From an uncultured Lewinella sp. (GTDB lineage: Bacteria > Bacteroidota > Bacteroidia > Chitinophagales > Saprospiraceae), in the NCBI GenBank assembly GCA_937873655.1, contig CALMYQ010000224.1, forward strand, positions 25,192 to 89,191: DNA of 64,000 bases, given 5' to 3'. Made by a program: the position numbers and the translations under genes. A model generated the notes under the pieces. That model was not told where the DNA came from. It did not search any database and worked only from the letters and a program-made list of their open reading frames with translations. Shown one piece after another: positions 26,345 through 35,618 of the stretch (position 1 is its first letter; the number at the start of each line of letters is the position of its first letter).

Positions 26345-28468
26345 ATGGAGACTTGTGTCAACCGCCTAAAAAGTTTGCTGATCCTTACTATGTTCATGTG
26401 CCTCGGCGTTTGCATAAGCCATGCGCAAAGCCGCCGCATTGAGGCGCTGAAAGAAAGCCTTGACGAAGCTCCGCCGGATAGCCATAAAGTCGATCGGCTC
26501 AATGAATTAAGTTGGGAACTTCACCGCGTTGACCTTGATGCAAGCCTGGAATATGCCAGAAAGGCCCGGACACTCGCAGAAAAATTCTCTTATCCAAAAG
26601 GCATCTCGAGGGCGCTTAACCTGGAGGGCATATTTTACATTCTTCGAAACCAGCCGGCAGAAGCCATTCAATTGAACCGCCATGCACTCAGTATTGCCGA
26701 GAATATTCAGGACAGTTTCCTGATAGCGGTGACCCACAATGATATCGCCATCAGTATTATGAATGACTATCCTACTGCATTGGCGTACCTGCAGAAAGCC
26801 CTGGCCTATTGCCCTGAAAACCAACTGCTGGTCCGGATCTTGTTCCTCAGCAACATAGCGGAACTGCACCTCAATCTCAACAACCGGGTCCATGCTGAAG
26901 CTTATATCCGGGAAGCCGTTGACCTCACCAGGCACTCAAAAGATACGACAATCCTGATCACCGTAGCCATGATCGAAGGCGCCTACGCCCAAAAAACGGG
27001 CGATACGACCAAGGCAAAACAATTGTATGATAAAGCGGGCGCCCTTGCCAGATGCCTGAACGACTATTACGTTCAGGCCAACATCGAATTGAATATGGCC
27101 GGCTTTCTCCTGGATGAAAATAAAACCGAAGCTTCACTGGCCAGGCTAAAACTGGCAGAGGAGCTGATGAAAAAATCCGGAAACGCTTATTTTCTGGCGG
27201 GATGCATTTATCAAAAAGCTGAAATTTATGAAAAAAGGAAAGAATTCAGCCTGGCCGAAGAAGCATTGAAACAGAGCCTGGGCATAGCCAAAAAAGTCCA
27301 TGATCTGCCCACCCAATCCAATTGCTACGGTCTGCTGAAAAAGATCTATGAAAAGACCTACCGGCCGGTCCTGGCGCTGGCCGCCGCCGATTCGCTGTTC
27401 GCATTGAAGGACAGCCTGTCCAACCGGGAAAAAAACCAGATTTTCGCCCAGAACGAACTCGTCTTTCAAGTCGCCCAGAAAGACGCTGAAAATGAACTGC
27501 TAAAAAAAGAGAATGAGACTAACCTGTTAAAACTCAACAACAATAAGCTGCTGCTGAAAACCAGCGTGATCATCATCATCCTGGGGGTCGGCATCATCCT
27601 GGCATTCTGGCTGAACTACAAATCAAAAGCCCAGCAAGGCCGGTTGCTGGAAAAAACCATCCTGGAAAAAACAAGCGACCTCAAGCACCTCAATGAAGAC
27701 CTGAAAGCTTCCAATATAGAGTTGGAGCAATTTGCCCGGATGGCTTCCCACGACCTTAAAGAACCGATCCGGAATATCGTGAGTTTCGCCGGGTTGCTGG
27801 AGAAAAAGCTGGAACGCGATCATCCAGACCCCGAGCTCAAGGACCACGCCAGGTATATTATCCATAGCACCAAACACCTTTATACGCTGATCGAGGACGT
27901 GATGACCTTCACGCGGTTGGGGCAAGACCATACGGCCCCCAAACCGGTGAACCTGGTGCACGTTGCCAGGCAGGCCGTGGAAGCGATCGGCGACCTGATT
28001 GAACAAAAATCGGCCAGTGTGGAGATCGGACCGTTACCGGCGATCATGGGGTCGGACACCATGATGTTCCTGATCTTCAAACACCTGATCGAAAACGGCA
28101 TCAAATACAATAAGAGCACTCCGCCGATTGTAGAAATAACGCACCATGTCAGCGACGGGGTCCTGCACCTGGATTTCAAGGACAACGGCATCGGCATATC
28201 GCCGGAATTTCACCACCGGATCTTCGAAATGTTTACCCGGCTGCATTCCCGTCAGGAATACGAGGGATCGGGGATCGGCCTGGCAACCTGCCAGAAGGTG
28301 ATCCGGTTGATGAACGGCAAAATTTTCGTCAAAAGCCAGTTGGGAGGCGGAAGCGTTTTCTGCATTTCCCTGCCTTGCGAGACGGTAGGTTGCGATCAGA
28401 TCAGCCAGATTCATCCGGTTGCCGGATTCGGCAGCAGCATGGACCCTGTACTTAGGCTAAATAAATGA
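26345..28468 (+). CDS. TPR-containing membrane histidine kinase
   Basis: This 707-residue hybrid sensor has a signal sequence (about 5-28), and then a periplasmic region of TPR-like repeats to about 390 (EALKESLDEAPPDSHKVDRL and similar units). A heptad-rich stretch leads to one transmembrane segment (SVIIIILGVGIILAFWLN, near 405). A cytoplasmic coiled coil precedes the HisKA H-box RMASHDLKEPIRNI and an ATPase domain with DNGIGIS and EGSGIGLA. This TPR-TM-kinase layout is common in Bacteroidota. No receiver domain or response regulator gene adjoins it, so the partner is elsewhere. I take the ATG at 26345 rather than the GTG immediately before it. Confidence 0.9.
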   Translation: METCVNRLKSLLILTMFMCLGVCISHAQSRRIEALKESLDEAPPDSHKVDRLNELSWELHRVDLDASLEYARKARTLAEKFSYPKGISRALNLEGIFYILRNQPAEAIQLNRHALSIAENIQDSFLIAVTHNDIAISIMNDYPTALAYLQKALAYCPENQLLVRILFLSNIAELHLNLNNRVHAEAYIREAVDLTRHSKDTTILITVAMIEGAYAQKTGDTTKAKQLYDKAGALARCLNDYYVQANIELNMAGFLLDENKTEASLARLKLAEELMKKSGNAYFLAGCIYQKAEIYEKRKEFSLAEEALKQSLGIAKKVHDLPTQSNCYGLLKKIYEKTYRPVLALAAADSLFALKDSLSNREKNQIFAQNELVFQVAQKDAENELLKKENETNLLKLNNNKLLLKTSVIIIILGVGIILAFWLNYKSKAQQGRLLEKTILEKTSDLKHLNEDLKASNIELEQFARMASHDLKEPIRNIVSFAGLLEKKLERDHPDPELKDHARYIIHSTKHLYTLIEDVMTFTRLGQDHTAPKPVNLVHVARQAVEAIGDLIEQKSASVEIGPLPAIMGSDTMMFLIFKHLIENGIKYNKSTPPIVEITHHVSDGVLHLDFKDNGIGISPEFHHRIFEMFTRLHSRQEYEGSGIGLATCQKVIRLMNGKIFVKSQLGGGSVFCISLPCETVGCDQISQIHPVAGFGSSMDPVLRLNK

Positions 28469-28478
28469 GATTTTAGCT

Positions 28479-28486
28479 TAAGTTTG
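28479..28486 (+). promoter_or_regulatory. -7 box for the epimerase-moaC operon
   Basis: TAAGTTTG matches TAnnTTTG exactly, 20 bases before the ATG at 28506 and just after the kinase stop codon. This indicates a separate transcription unit. Confidence 0.5.
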
Positions 28487-28505
28487 CAACAGTAAAAACA
28501 CTGTT

Positions 28506-29573
28506 ATGAGGATCGTTCGTGCCCGTTGCTGGAAAGAAAACCTGGAACTGACCAAACCGTATACCATTGCCTACCGCACCATCAGTTCGGTTGAAAATCT
28601 CTTCATTTACCTGGAAACCGACCGGGGCCTGTACGGCATCGGCTCCGGTTCGCCCGCCGCTTTTGTGACAGGCGAACACATCGAGGAAAGCCTTGCGGTT
28701 TTGCAGGATGTGCTGGAAAGCCTGGTGCTTGAGCAGGATGTGCGCTATTTCCACGCTATTCTGCAAAGGACCAAAAACCACTTGTCGCGTTTCCCGGCGG
28801 CCAGAGCGGCTGTCGGCATTGCCATGCACGACCTGTTCGCCAAGTTTCTGGGTATTCCCCTGACCGATTACTGGGGCAGGGTCCACAAAGGATTGCCGAC
28901 GTCGATCACGATCGGCATCAAATCCGTACAGGAAACCCTGGATGAGGCGGAGGCCAATGTCCAGCTCGGATTCCGGATCATCAAACTGAAGACCGGCAGG
29001 GATGTCGAACAGGACATCATGTTGCTCGCCAAGCTCCGCGAAAAGGTAGGCCCGGCCGTCAAGATCCGGATCGACGCCAACCAGGGGTACGATATCCGGA
29101 GCCTGCAGTATTTTGCCAAACAAACCCAGCAACTGGACGTTGAGTTCTTCGAGCAGCCGTTTCCTCCGGGGCAGCTGGACCTGATGCGCGAACTGCCGGC
29201 CGAACTCCGCCAGAAATGCGCTGCCGACGAAGACCTCCTGTCGTCAGTGAATGCCGTTCAGCTGGCCCAAAAACCCTATCCCTACGGAATTTTCAACATC
29301 AAGCTCATGAAGTGCGGCGGCCTGTATGAAGCCCGCCGGATCGCCGGTATCGCCGAGGATCACCATTTCGACCTGATGTGGGGGTGCAACGACGAAAGCA
29401 TCGTCAGCATTTCGGCAGCGCTGCACCTGGCCCTGGCCAGCCCGGCTACCCGCTACCTCGACCTGGACGGCAGCTTCGACCTGGCCCGCGATGTGGTCTC
29501 CGGCGGATTTATCCTGAAAGACGGCTACCTTTATACCAACGACAAACCCGGTTTGGGTGTCGAATTGAAGTAA
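28506..29573 (+). CDS. Dipeptide epimerase (enolase superfamily, L-Ala-D/L-Glu type)
   Basis: This 355-residue enolase-superfamily enzyme belongs to the muconate-lactonizing subgroup. K160-L-K162 supplies the general base. D190 (RIDANQG), E216 (FFEQPF) and D241 (AADED) are the Mg ligands, and K266 (NIKLMKCGG) is the opposite base. The C-terminal YLDLDGSFDL motif is typical of dipeptide epimerases, which invert the C-terminal residue of dipeptides such as L-Ala-L-Glu from murein turnover or diet. The exact dipeptide specificity cannot be read. It sits 8 bases upstream of moaC, a pairing with no obvious biochemical logic. Confidence 0.9.
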   Translation: MRIVRARCWKENLELTKPYTIAYRTISSVENLFIYLETDRGLYGIGSGSPAAFVTGEHIEESLAVLQDVLESLVLEQDVRYFHAILQRTKNHLSRFPAARAAVGIAMHDLFAKFLGIPLTDYWGRVHKGLPTSITIGIKSVQETLDEAEANVQLGFRIIKLKTGRDVEQDIMLLAKLREKVGPAVKIRIDANQGYDIRSLQYFAKQTQQLDVEFFEQPFPPGQLDLMRELPAELRQKCAADEDLLSSVNAVQLAQKPYPYGIFNIKLMKCGGLYEARRIAGIAEDHHFDLMWGCNDESIVSISAALHLALASPATRYLDLDGSFDLARDVVSGGFILKDGYLYTNDKPGLGVELK

Positions 29574-29581
29574 ACCATACC

Positions 29582-30061
29582 ATGCAACCTGAATCTTTTT
29601 CCCACCTCGATGAGCGCGGCAATCCCTCCATGGTCGATGTCGGCGATAAGCTGGTCACTTTGCGCACGGCTCGCGCCCAAAGCGTCGTCGTCCTCAATGA
29701 GGCCGTCCTGAAACAATTTGAAAACGAGGAGATCCGAACCAAGAAAGGCCCCGTCTTTCAAACGGCGATCCTGGCGGGCATCATGGCTGTCAAAAAAACA
29801 AGCGACCTGATCCCCCTATGCCATCCCCTGCCCATAGACAAGATCGGCATTAATATCCGGTTGAATGAAAAAAAAGAAGTAGAGATCGAATGTATGGTGC
29901 GGGTTACGGCTAAAACGGGCGTGGAGATGGAAGCCCTGACCGGCGCGTCCGTCGCCGCGCTGACCGTTTATGATATGTGCAAGGCCTTCGGCCATGATAT
30001 GGAGATCAGGAATACCCGGCTGCTGGAAAAAACGGGCGGCAAGTCGGATTTCAGCCGCTGA
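29582..30061 (+). CDS. moaC: Cyclic pyranopterin monophosphate synthase
   Basis: This 159-residue MoaC acts with MoaA in the first step of molybdenum cofactor synthesis and converts the 3',8-cyclo-GTP intermediate to cPMP. Visible motifs are MVDVGDK, LIPLCHPLPIDKIGI and the GVEMEALTGASVAALTVYDMCKA block with catalytic Lys/Asp residues. The open frame extends upstream to 29378, but that part overlaps the epimerase in another frame. The ATG at 29582 matches the family start. No other moa, moe or mog gene lies in the window. Confidence 0.95.
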   Translation: MQPESFSHLDERGNPSMVDVGDKLVTLRTARAQSVVVLNEAVLKQFENEEIRTKKGPVFQTAILAGIMAVKKTSDLIPLCHPLPIDKIGINIRLNEKKEVEIECMVRVTAKTGVEMEALTGASVAALTVYDMCKAFGHDMEIRNTRLLEKTGGKSDFSR

Positions 30062-30147
30062 CCCGGGTAAAGGAGCGACCGGGATTGCTCCCGGCCACTC
30101 TGCCAAATTCCTGAATTTATTATCAAAACAAACTAATATCGACGTTT

Positions 30148-31440
30148 TCAGGGTTTAATCGCATCCGCTTTTACCCCCATGGCTTCCAGGAACTTCAGGG
30201 AGTTTGCCTTGACGTTGGCCGGCGGATTGAGGGACAATGATTTTTTGAAGGCTTCTGCGGCCTTGTCCTTCTGGTTGTTGTTGAAATATCCTTCACCGAG
30301 GCTGTCCCATACATTGGGATCCGTCGGGTTCTTTTTGGTGTTCATTTCAAATACTTCGATCGCCTCCGCCATATTACCCTGTCCGAGCAATTGGTAACCG
30401 TAGTTGTTAAGCTCGGTGTTGGACCCGCGCGCCAGAGCGTCAGCTTTCAGTTTTTTGGCCTTGGTTTCATCCCCTTTCTTGGACCAAACCCCGGAAAGGG
30501 CCATCATATTGGTCATATTGGGGCTCATATCCACGGATTTCTGTTCCCAGCTTACGGCTTTTTCCCAGTTTTCCTGCTGTGTGGCGTAGGTTGCTGCGGC
30601 GTGGTATTCGCGCCAGGTTGTCGGGAAGGTCTGCAGATCCTGATCCAGGGTGGCGAACACTGTTTTTTTGGCTTCAGCCTCGTTGCCGGGGTTGTTGACC
30701 TTGCCCGTCAGTCGGGCTTTGACCAGCATATTCTGCGGGGTCGGCTGGATGAATACCGAACGGGTTGCCCAGGTCAGCGCTTCCTGGTGGTTAAAATCAT
30801 TTTGCAGGCAGAAATTGGCGGCTTCATTCCAGCCCTGCCAGCTGAATCCGGCTTTATTCTGCAACTGATGGCGAATGCTGGGCACCACTGTGTTTTCCAG
30901 ATCGACCTTGACCTGGAAAGGGATCGATTTATCAGCCCAGGACAACACGCAGGTTGCTGCATCGGCGCCTACACTTTCAAAATCATAGGTCAGGTATTCG
31001 TAAAAATGATCGGCAGCCGTCAATTTGGCGGGTACCCGGAGGGCGTCTTCCGCCGGGTTGTAGGAAAAGCTTCCCCAGGCCGAATTGTTTTTGGAAAAGA
31101 TGACCGTACAATCCTTTTCGTTGGGAATCATATGCAGGCCGTAGGTGCCGGCTGCGAGGGGCTGCCCTTCAACCATGACATCGGTACTGAATGTGATGGT
31201 CGTGTTGTCGTTGGCGCCGGCCCTCCAGACTTGCCCGTAGGGCACCAGTTTGCCCCAGACCTCCCGCTTGTTCACCATCGGGCGGTGATAAACAACCTCC
31301 ATGTCCGTGAGACCTACCGTCTGGCTGACGGACGCCTTCTGGCTCGCATTGGGCGTGGATAATAATTGGGTTTGAGCGCCTGCCCACAGGGGTAGCGCCA
31401 CCAGGCAGATCGCCTGGAAAAGTGTGGATAAATTCTTCAT
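30148..31440 (-). CDS. DUF2911 and TPR-domain exported protein
   Basis: This 430-residue protein has a signal peptide (about 1-23, ending W-A-G-A-Q). Residues about 27-165 match DUF2911: VEVVYHRP-like segments and the conserved REVWGKLVPYGQVWRAGAND, then TTITFSTDV and AAGTYGLHMIP. The second half (about 185-430) is a TPR superhelix that ends in a repeat of the EAIEVFEMNTKKNPTDPNVW type. DUF2911 is a Bacteroidota family of unknown function. It is convergent with moaC, separated by only 86 bases, and has no operon partners. Confidence 0.88.
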   Translation of the reverse strand: MKNLSTLFQAICLVALPLWAGAQTQLLSTPNASQKASVSQTVGLTDMEVVYHRPMVNKREVWGKLVPYGQVWRAGANDNTTITFSTDVMVEGQPLAAGTYGLHMIPNEKDCTVIFSKNNSAWGSFSYNPAEDALRVPAKLTAADHFYEYLTYDFESVGADAATCVLSWADKSIPFQVKVDLENTVVPSIRHQLQNKAGFSWQGWNEAANFCLQNDFNHQEALTWATRSVFIQPTPQNMLVKARLTGKVNNPGNEAEAKKTVFATLDQDLQTFPTTWREYHAAATYATQQENWEKAVSWEQKSVDMSPNMTNMMALSGVWSKKGDETKAKKLKADALARGSNTELNNYGYQLLGQGNMAEAIEVFEMNTKKNPTDPNVWDSLGEGYFNNNQKDKAAEAFKKSLSLNPPANVKANSLKFLEAMGVKADAIKP

Positions 31441-31564
31441 AATAAACAGTCAAGGTGATTTCCTGGCCTAAAAATAAGGGCTGCGGCAGGAGAAGGCAAA
31501 GGTTTTGTGACCAACGGGCCGTTTAGTGATATACGGTTGGCTGAACGGCGGAGCGGAAGAGGGG

Positions 31565-32341
31565 TTACCGGCCGGAATCCGACAGGTAATTTTCGATCTC
31601 TTCCCGAAAGCTGCGGCCGGACACCAGTTGGCGGCCGTTTTTCAGGCTGAACTGGTATTGGTTGTTGCCGGTGTACTTGCAGTTTTCCAGGTAGTTCTGA
31701 TTGATGATGACCGACCGGTGAATCCGCAAAAACGGCAATCCGGTCAGGGACGATTCCAGGGATTGGAGGGTCTGGCGGAGCAAAAAGCTCTGGTCGGCCA
31801 AGTTCAGCTTGACGTAATTCCCCCTGGATTCCATGAAGTAAACATCGAGTACCGAAAACCGGAGGGTCCGGCCCTTTTCCCTGACCTGGATCGTGAGCGG
31901 AGCGGCGGCCGATTTGACGCTGAAGGCTTCCAGCAGGTCCACCATTTGCTTGTGCAGGGAGGCCTGATCCTTCAGGGCAATCTGTTGGCGGGCGTGATCG
32001 AGCGCCTGATTGAACCGCTCATTGTCATAAGGTTTAAGCAAATAATCCACGGCATGGACGTCGAAGGCTTTCAAAGCGTATTGGTCAAATGCCGTTACAA
32101 AAATGATAAAGGGCAGGTTGGTCACCCCTGACCTCGACAGGACGTCAAACCCGGTGAAATCGGGCATCTGGATGTCCAGAAAAACAAGGTCCGGCTTGTA
32201 ATCGGGGATCATGCGGAGCGCTTCCTTGCCGTTCTTGCATTCGCCGACTACAACGGTATCGTCGTGACCTTCCAGCAACTTGCGGATGCGGGCCCTGGCC
32301 AGCGGTTCATCGTCAACAATCAGGGTTTTGATCTTTCTCAT
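31565..32341 (-). CDS. LytTR-family response regulator
   Basis: This 258-residue regulator has a receiver domain (about 4-125; VDDEPLARARI, phosphoacceptor in VFLDIQMPD, Lys in LLKPY) and a C-terminal LytTR DNA-binding domain (about 150-250). The latter includes the IQVREKGRTLRFSVLDVYFMES segment and RIHRSVIIN. LytTR regulators bind direct repeats upstream of envelope or secretion genes. The gene lies 23 bases after its cognate kinase in the same operon. The target genes are unknown. Confidence 0.93.
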   Translation of the reverse strand: MRKIKTLIVDDEPLARARIRKLLEGHDDTVVVGECKNGKEALRMIPDYKPDLVFLDIQMPDFTGFDVLSRSGVTNLPFIIFVTAFDQYALKAFDVHAVDYLLKPYDNERFNQALDHARQQIALKDQASLHKQMVDLLEAFSVKSAAAPLTIQVREKGRTLRFSVLDVYFMESRGNYVKLNLADQSFLLRQTLQSLESSLTGLPFLRIHRSVIINQNYLENCKYTGNNQYQFSLKNGRQLVSGRSFREEIENYLSDSGR

Positions 32342-32364
32342 ATTGAAAGAACGTAAAAAGCTGC

Positions 32365-33471
32365 CTATTTATCCGAAACTTTCTGGTACGGGATCGTGAT
32401 CCGGGCCTCAAACCCCTTTTCCGGGAGGTTTTTGACGGACAAACCGGCGTTTTCGCCGTAAATGAGCGCCAGGCGGTTATTGACATTCTGGAGGCCTATA
32501 CCGCCGGAAAAGAGGTCTTCATCGGTATGGGATGCGCCCTCTCCGTCGTCACGGACGGTAATGATGATGAGCCCCGAATCGTTTCTGGCTTTCACCTCAA
32601 TGGCGCCGTTGTCGACCCGCCTTGCGAAACCGTGTTTGATCGCATTTTCCACCAGCGGCTGCAGGATGAGGCTGGGCACAAGGGCATCGTGGATCCCTTC
32701 TTCCAGGTCGTATCTGACCTCCAGCCGGTCATTGAACCGGATCTGTTCGATATCGAGGTAATTCCGGACAAATTCAAATTCCTGCCCCAGCGGGATGAGG
32801 TTGCCTTTTTCCTTGTCGAGCACCGACCGCAGCAGGCCGCCCAGCCGCGAAACCACTTTCTGCGCGCTCTTCACGTCGATGTCCATCAGGGACGAAATGG
32901 TATTCAGGGTATTGAACAGAAAATGGGGTTGCAATTGCAGTTTCAGGGCATTCAGCCGGGCATTCGAAAGCTGGTTTTCCGTCTGCGCCAGCTCAAGGGC
33001 CTTGGCCTGGAATTGCTTCTGGTAATGGGCCGCCATCAGGATCGCGTACAGCACCCAGTATTCCAGCAACCGCTGAAACCAGGCAAACGGGAAGATCCGG
33101 ATCAGGCGATGGATCTTCTCCGGCGGATAAGCCTCGACCAGGTAGTGGTAAGGGAAATGATATTCGATGCTGGTAATAACCTCGTGTAACGCCGCCAGAA
33201 TCAGACTGGCGAGGATGGCCATTCCCTTTTCCCGCCAGGAAGGCGATTGTATCCGGTAGCGAATGACTACGCTGTTGACAATGGGCAGGATGAAGGCCCA
33301 AAACGTGAAATTGACCAGGTGGAGGAAAAATTCCCGGGAGAAATAAAAATTTTTCTGCTCATTCCATAGCAAGTATCCCAGGTAGGATTTGAACGTGAAA
33401 ATAGCTGCCAGGACTACGGCAATAACGATGCCCAGCCAGTACGGTATCGGCAGTTTCTGTTTCCAATTCAT
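32365..33471 (-). CDS. LytS/YehU-type sensor histidine kinase
   Basis: This 368-residue kinase has four N-terminal hydrophobic segments (about 12-33, 45-65, 78-100 and 140-160), then a short coiled coil. The His_kinase motif of the LytS family follows (LKLQLQPHFLFNTLNTIS, phosphoacceptor His near residue 185). The ATP-binding domain shows PLVENAIKHG, RDDGEG and GGIGLQNVNNRL. Such kinases pair with LytTR regulators, and one is encoded immediately downstream. There is no large periplasmic domain, so a membrane-borne signal is likely. Confidence 0.92.
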   Translation of the reverse strand: MNWKQKLPIPYWLGIVIAVVLAAIFTFKSYLGYLLWNEQKNFYFSREFFLHLVNFTFWAFILPIVNSVVIRYRIQSPSWREKGMAILASLILAALHEVITSIEYHFPYHYLVEAYPPEKIHRLIRIFPFAWFQRLLEYWVLYAILMAAHYQKQFQAKALELAQTENQLSNARLNALKLQLQPHFLFNTLNTISSLMDIDVKSAQKVVSRLGGLLRSVLDKEKGNLIPLGQEFEFVRNYLDIEQIRFNDRLEVRYDLEEGIHDALVPSLILQPLVENAIKHGFARRVDNGAIEVKARNDSGLIIITVRDDGEGASHTDEDLFSGGIGLQNVNNRLALIYGENAGLSVKNLPEKGFEARITIPYQKVSDK

Positions 33472-33616
33472 GACTGCAAAGAAAGGGAAAATTGTGTCAA
33501 CCGTTCAGCATTATGGGATTAACGGCTTTTTTGGGGACGAAATCACCCGACTTCTGGTTAAAGTTGGTCATCTCTGAAATGCGAAATTTTTTAGCGGCGA
33601 TCACAAGCTAAAAACC

Positions 33617-33647
33617 TTGACAAGTGCCACTATTTTCCTTATATTTG
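33617..33647 (+). promoter_or_regulatory. Complete Bacteroidota promoter (-33 and -7)
   Basis: TTG at 33617-33619 and TATATTTG at 33640-33647 are separated by 20 bases, the expected spacing for the Bacteroidota primary sigma factor. It is the best promoter in the window and points to an ATG at 33701, just ahead of the G10 tract. Confidence 0.7.
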
Positions 33648-33700
33648 AACCTGAACATTTTCTATTCCTCAAGATGATTCATAACTAAAACCTTTATACT

Positions 33701-34337
33701 ATGCTCTTTGTCGACCTTTCTTCCAAGCCTTCCCGTCGGGGGGGGGGTAATCCTTATCGCTTTTTTCCTGGTTCTTAACACCACTGCGCAGGGCCAACAA
33801 CTGGACGGCATGCAGCTCTGCGGAACCGAAGAGCCCGCTCAGAATTTGCTGCCGCCTTCGGAATGGCTTGACCACTGTTTCACAGTCCAAACGATATTCG
33901 ACAACTGCACCAAGATCTGGCTCCGGGTGAATATCCATTTTTTTCTGGATGACAATTGCGAAGGCACCCTGGACCCGTTGGGGATTGAGACCATTTCGCC
34001 GGAACAGGCTTACGAGGTAGCTGAAAGCCTCATTAACAGCGCCAACGATCGCCTGGAGAATAACCGGGAACAGTGGAACCAGGCCCCCTGGGGCGTACCG
34101 CCGGACCAGACCAGATACTGCGTGCCGTTCCGGTATCTGCTATCGGGGGTGTATGTGCATTGCAGTACTACAGCTACGAATACGAGTGCATTCTATTTTT
34201 CCAGCTATTTTCAACCCAATTTCGGCGTCAATGTCACCAGTGAATACAATTGTTACATTGCGGAATATGTCGGAAACCCGGGAGATTGCCTTCACTTTGC
34301 CCGTCTTGAGTTGCGTTTCCGATTTACCGCCGTTTGA
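33701..34337 (+). CDS. Exported T9SS-cargo-like protein, apparently frameshifted at a G10 tract
   Basis: The best promoter in the window leads to an ATG at 33701. That frame is lost at a run of ten Gs (33738-33747). Removing one G joins it to the frame open from 33708, which supplies the hydrophobic signal core (GVILIAFFLVLNTTAQGQQ) and about 190 further residues. The mature part includes a Cys-rich domain (LCGTEEP ... HCFTVQTIFDNCTKIWLRVNIHFFLDDNCEG), a helix (AYEVAESLINSANDRLENN) and a Cys-containing beta region. I do not recognise a function. A second shift after about 34300 would join it to the sorting-domain-like tail in the next frame. Two shifts in one gene could mean decay, phase variation at G10, or base-calling error. 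Confidence 0.6.
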
Positions 34338-34593
34338 TTTCAAAGACCTGGCCCCGAATCCTTTTTTAAACAACTTTACTTATGAATATGAAACAAGTGA
34401 ACCCGGCAACCTGAAGATCTGGCTGATTTCCCTGTCCGACAGGAACAACGCCGAATTGATCGCAGAAGAAACGGACCTCCAGCCCGGCGTTTACCAGCAA
34501 ACCAAGTCCACCGTTGCCCTTCAATCCGGCGTATATGCCCTGGTCGCCCAGTTCAACGGCGGCATCTATTCGATTAACCTGGTCAAATCCTGA
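34312..34593 (+). pseudogene. T9SS sorting-domain-like tail of the preceding protein, in a different frame
   Basis: These codons, in frame +1 relative to the upstream reading frame, encode DFKDLAPNPFLNNFTYEYE ... and finish with SGVYALVAQFNGGIYSINLV. This is a recognisable T9SS type A sorting domain. The frame is open from 34153, but its first part overlaps the upstream protein and looks random. The stop at 34591-34593 lies 4 bases before the next gene. It is most simply the displaced C terminus of the protein starting near 33701. Confidence 0.6.
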
Positions 34594-34597
34594 ACCG

Positions 34598-35545
34598 ATG
34601 CGAATAATAACCAACCTCAAAATAGTCATTCCGATCCTCTGCTTCATTCCGGTATGGCTAAACGGCCAACCCACCGCCATGTTCGAAGCCACCATCTGGT
34701 TTGAAGACGCTGTCGGAAACCGGGATTCCATCGTAGTGGGATACGATACGCTGGCCACAGAGGATATCGATCCGGCATTCGGCGAGGCGGAGATTACCAG
34801 CCCTTTTGATTCGGTGTTTGAGGTGAGGGCAGGTGCGCTGGATTATTTTTACAGGTTTAAACTTTCAAAAAAAATAATTGGTCGTCCGGCAAAAATACAT
34901 TTTGGTTCAGACAAAGGATGTTATATCGATAGAAGTATGTTTATCTATGTCTGGGCCAAACACCAACCGGTAAAAATCTGGTGGTCCAGGCCGGTATTCA
35001 ACGATGCGTATTGTAACCGTGGTTCCCTCATCAGCAACCACTGGCTGGATGAAGTTGCCGTGCCTTACGACTGGGATGAATTCCCGCAGCAAGCCTATTG
35101 GTGCATGGCGGTAGAGGACAGCCTGGTGATCGACCTTTCCGGGCCGATGTATATGGGTCTGTTGGTATCAACTCCTGTAGAAATCGAAAAGGAAGTAGAA
35201 GGCCTGGGCATACAGACCATTTACGGGATGCGGTATGTGTCCTGGTCTCCCCATTATTCGCCCTGCCTCACGCATCTTTCCGCCGATACAACGCCGTCAG
35301 GAGCCATCGGGAATTATTTGTCGTTGGCGCCGAATCCCGCGGAAGGCGCCGTCCGGTTGATCACGGATCGATTGCAGGATCTCCGGCTGGTCCACATTTA
35401 CGATTTACAAGGGCGTCTGGTTCGCTCATTCCCAAATCCCGTAGCAGATGAACTGGATATTTCCGGGTTGACAACAGGCATTTATCTGGTAGAAGCAGTT
35501 GGAAAGGACGGCGGGCGGCATATTCAAAAACTGGTGAAGTTGTAA
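34598..35545 (+). CDS. T9SS type A sorting-domain protein, unknown function
   Basis: This 315-residue secreted protein has a signal peptide (MRIITNLKIVIPILCFIPVWLNG). The ATG at 34598 begins that signal; the frame is open further upstream, but that part overlaps the preceding gene. The body is beta-rich with several Trp and Tyr residues and no recognised domain (ATIWFEDAVGNRDSIVVGYDT ... WWSRPVFNDAYCNRG). It ends in a type A T9SS sorting domain (LSLAPNPAEGAVRLIT ... DISGLTTGIYLVEAVG). It follows the frameshifted cargo gene by 4 bases, so the two form an operon of secreted proteins and may work together at the cell surface. Confidence 0.8.
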   Translation: MRIITNLKIVIPILCFIPVWLNGQPTAMFEATIWFEDAVGNRDSIVVGYDTLATEDIDPAFGEAEITSPFDSVFEVRAGALDYFYRFKLSKKIIGRPAKIHFGSDKGCYIDRSMFIYVWAKHQPVKIWWSRPVFNDAYCNRGSLISNHWLDEVAVPYDWDEFPQQAYWCMAVEDSLVIDLSGPMYMGLLVSTPVEIEKEVEGLGIQTIYGMRYVSWSPHYSPCLTHLSADTTPSGAIGNYLSLAPNPAEGAVRLITDRLQDLRLVHIYDLQGRLVRSFPNPVADELDISGLTTGIYLVEAVGKDGGRHIQKLVKL

Positions 35546-35618
35546 CCAGTTTCGGCCGCCTCAGGATTGGCGCGGATTGCACCCACAAGCGGAAAACCTG
35601 ATGATAATTTCATCGCTA

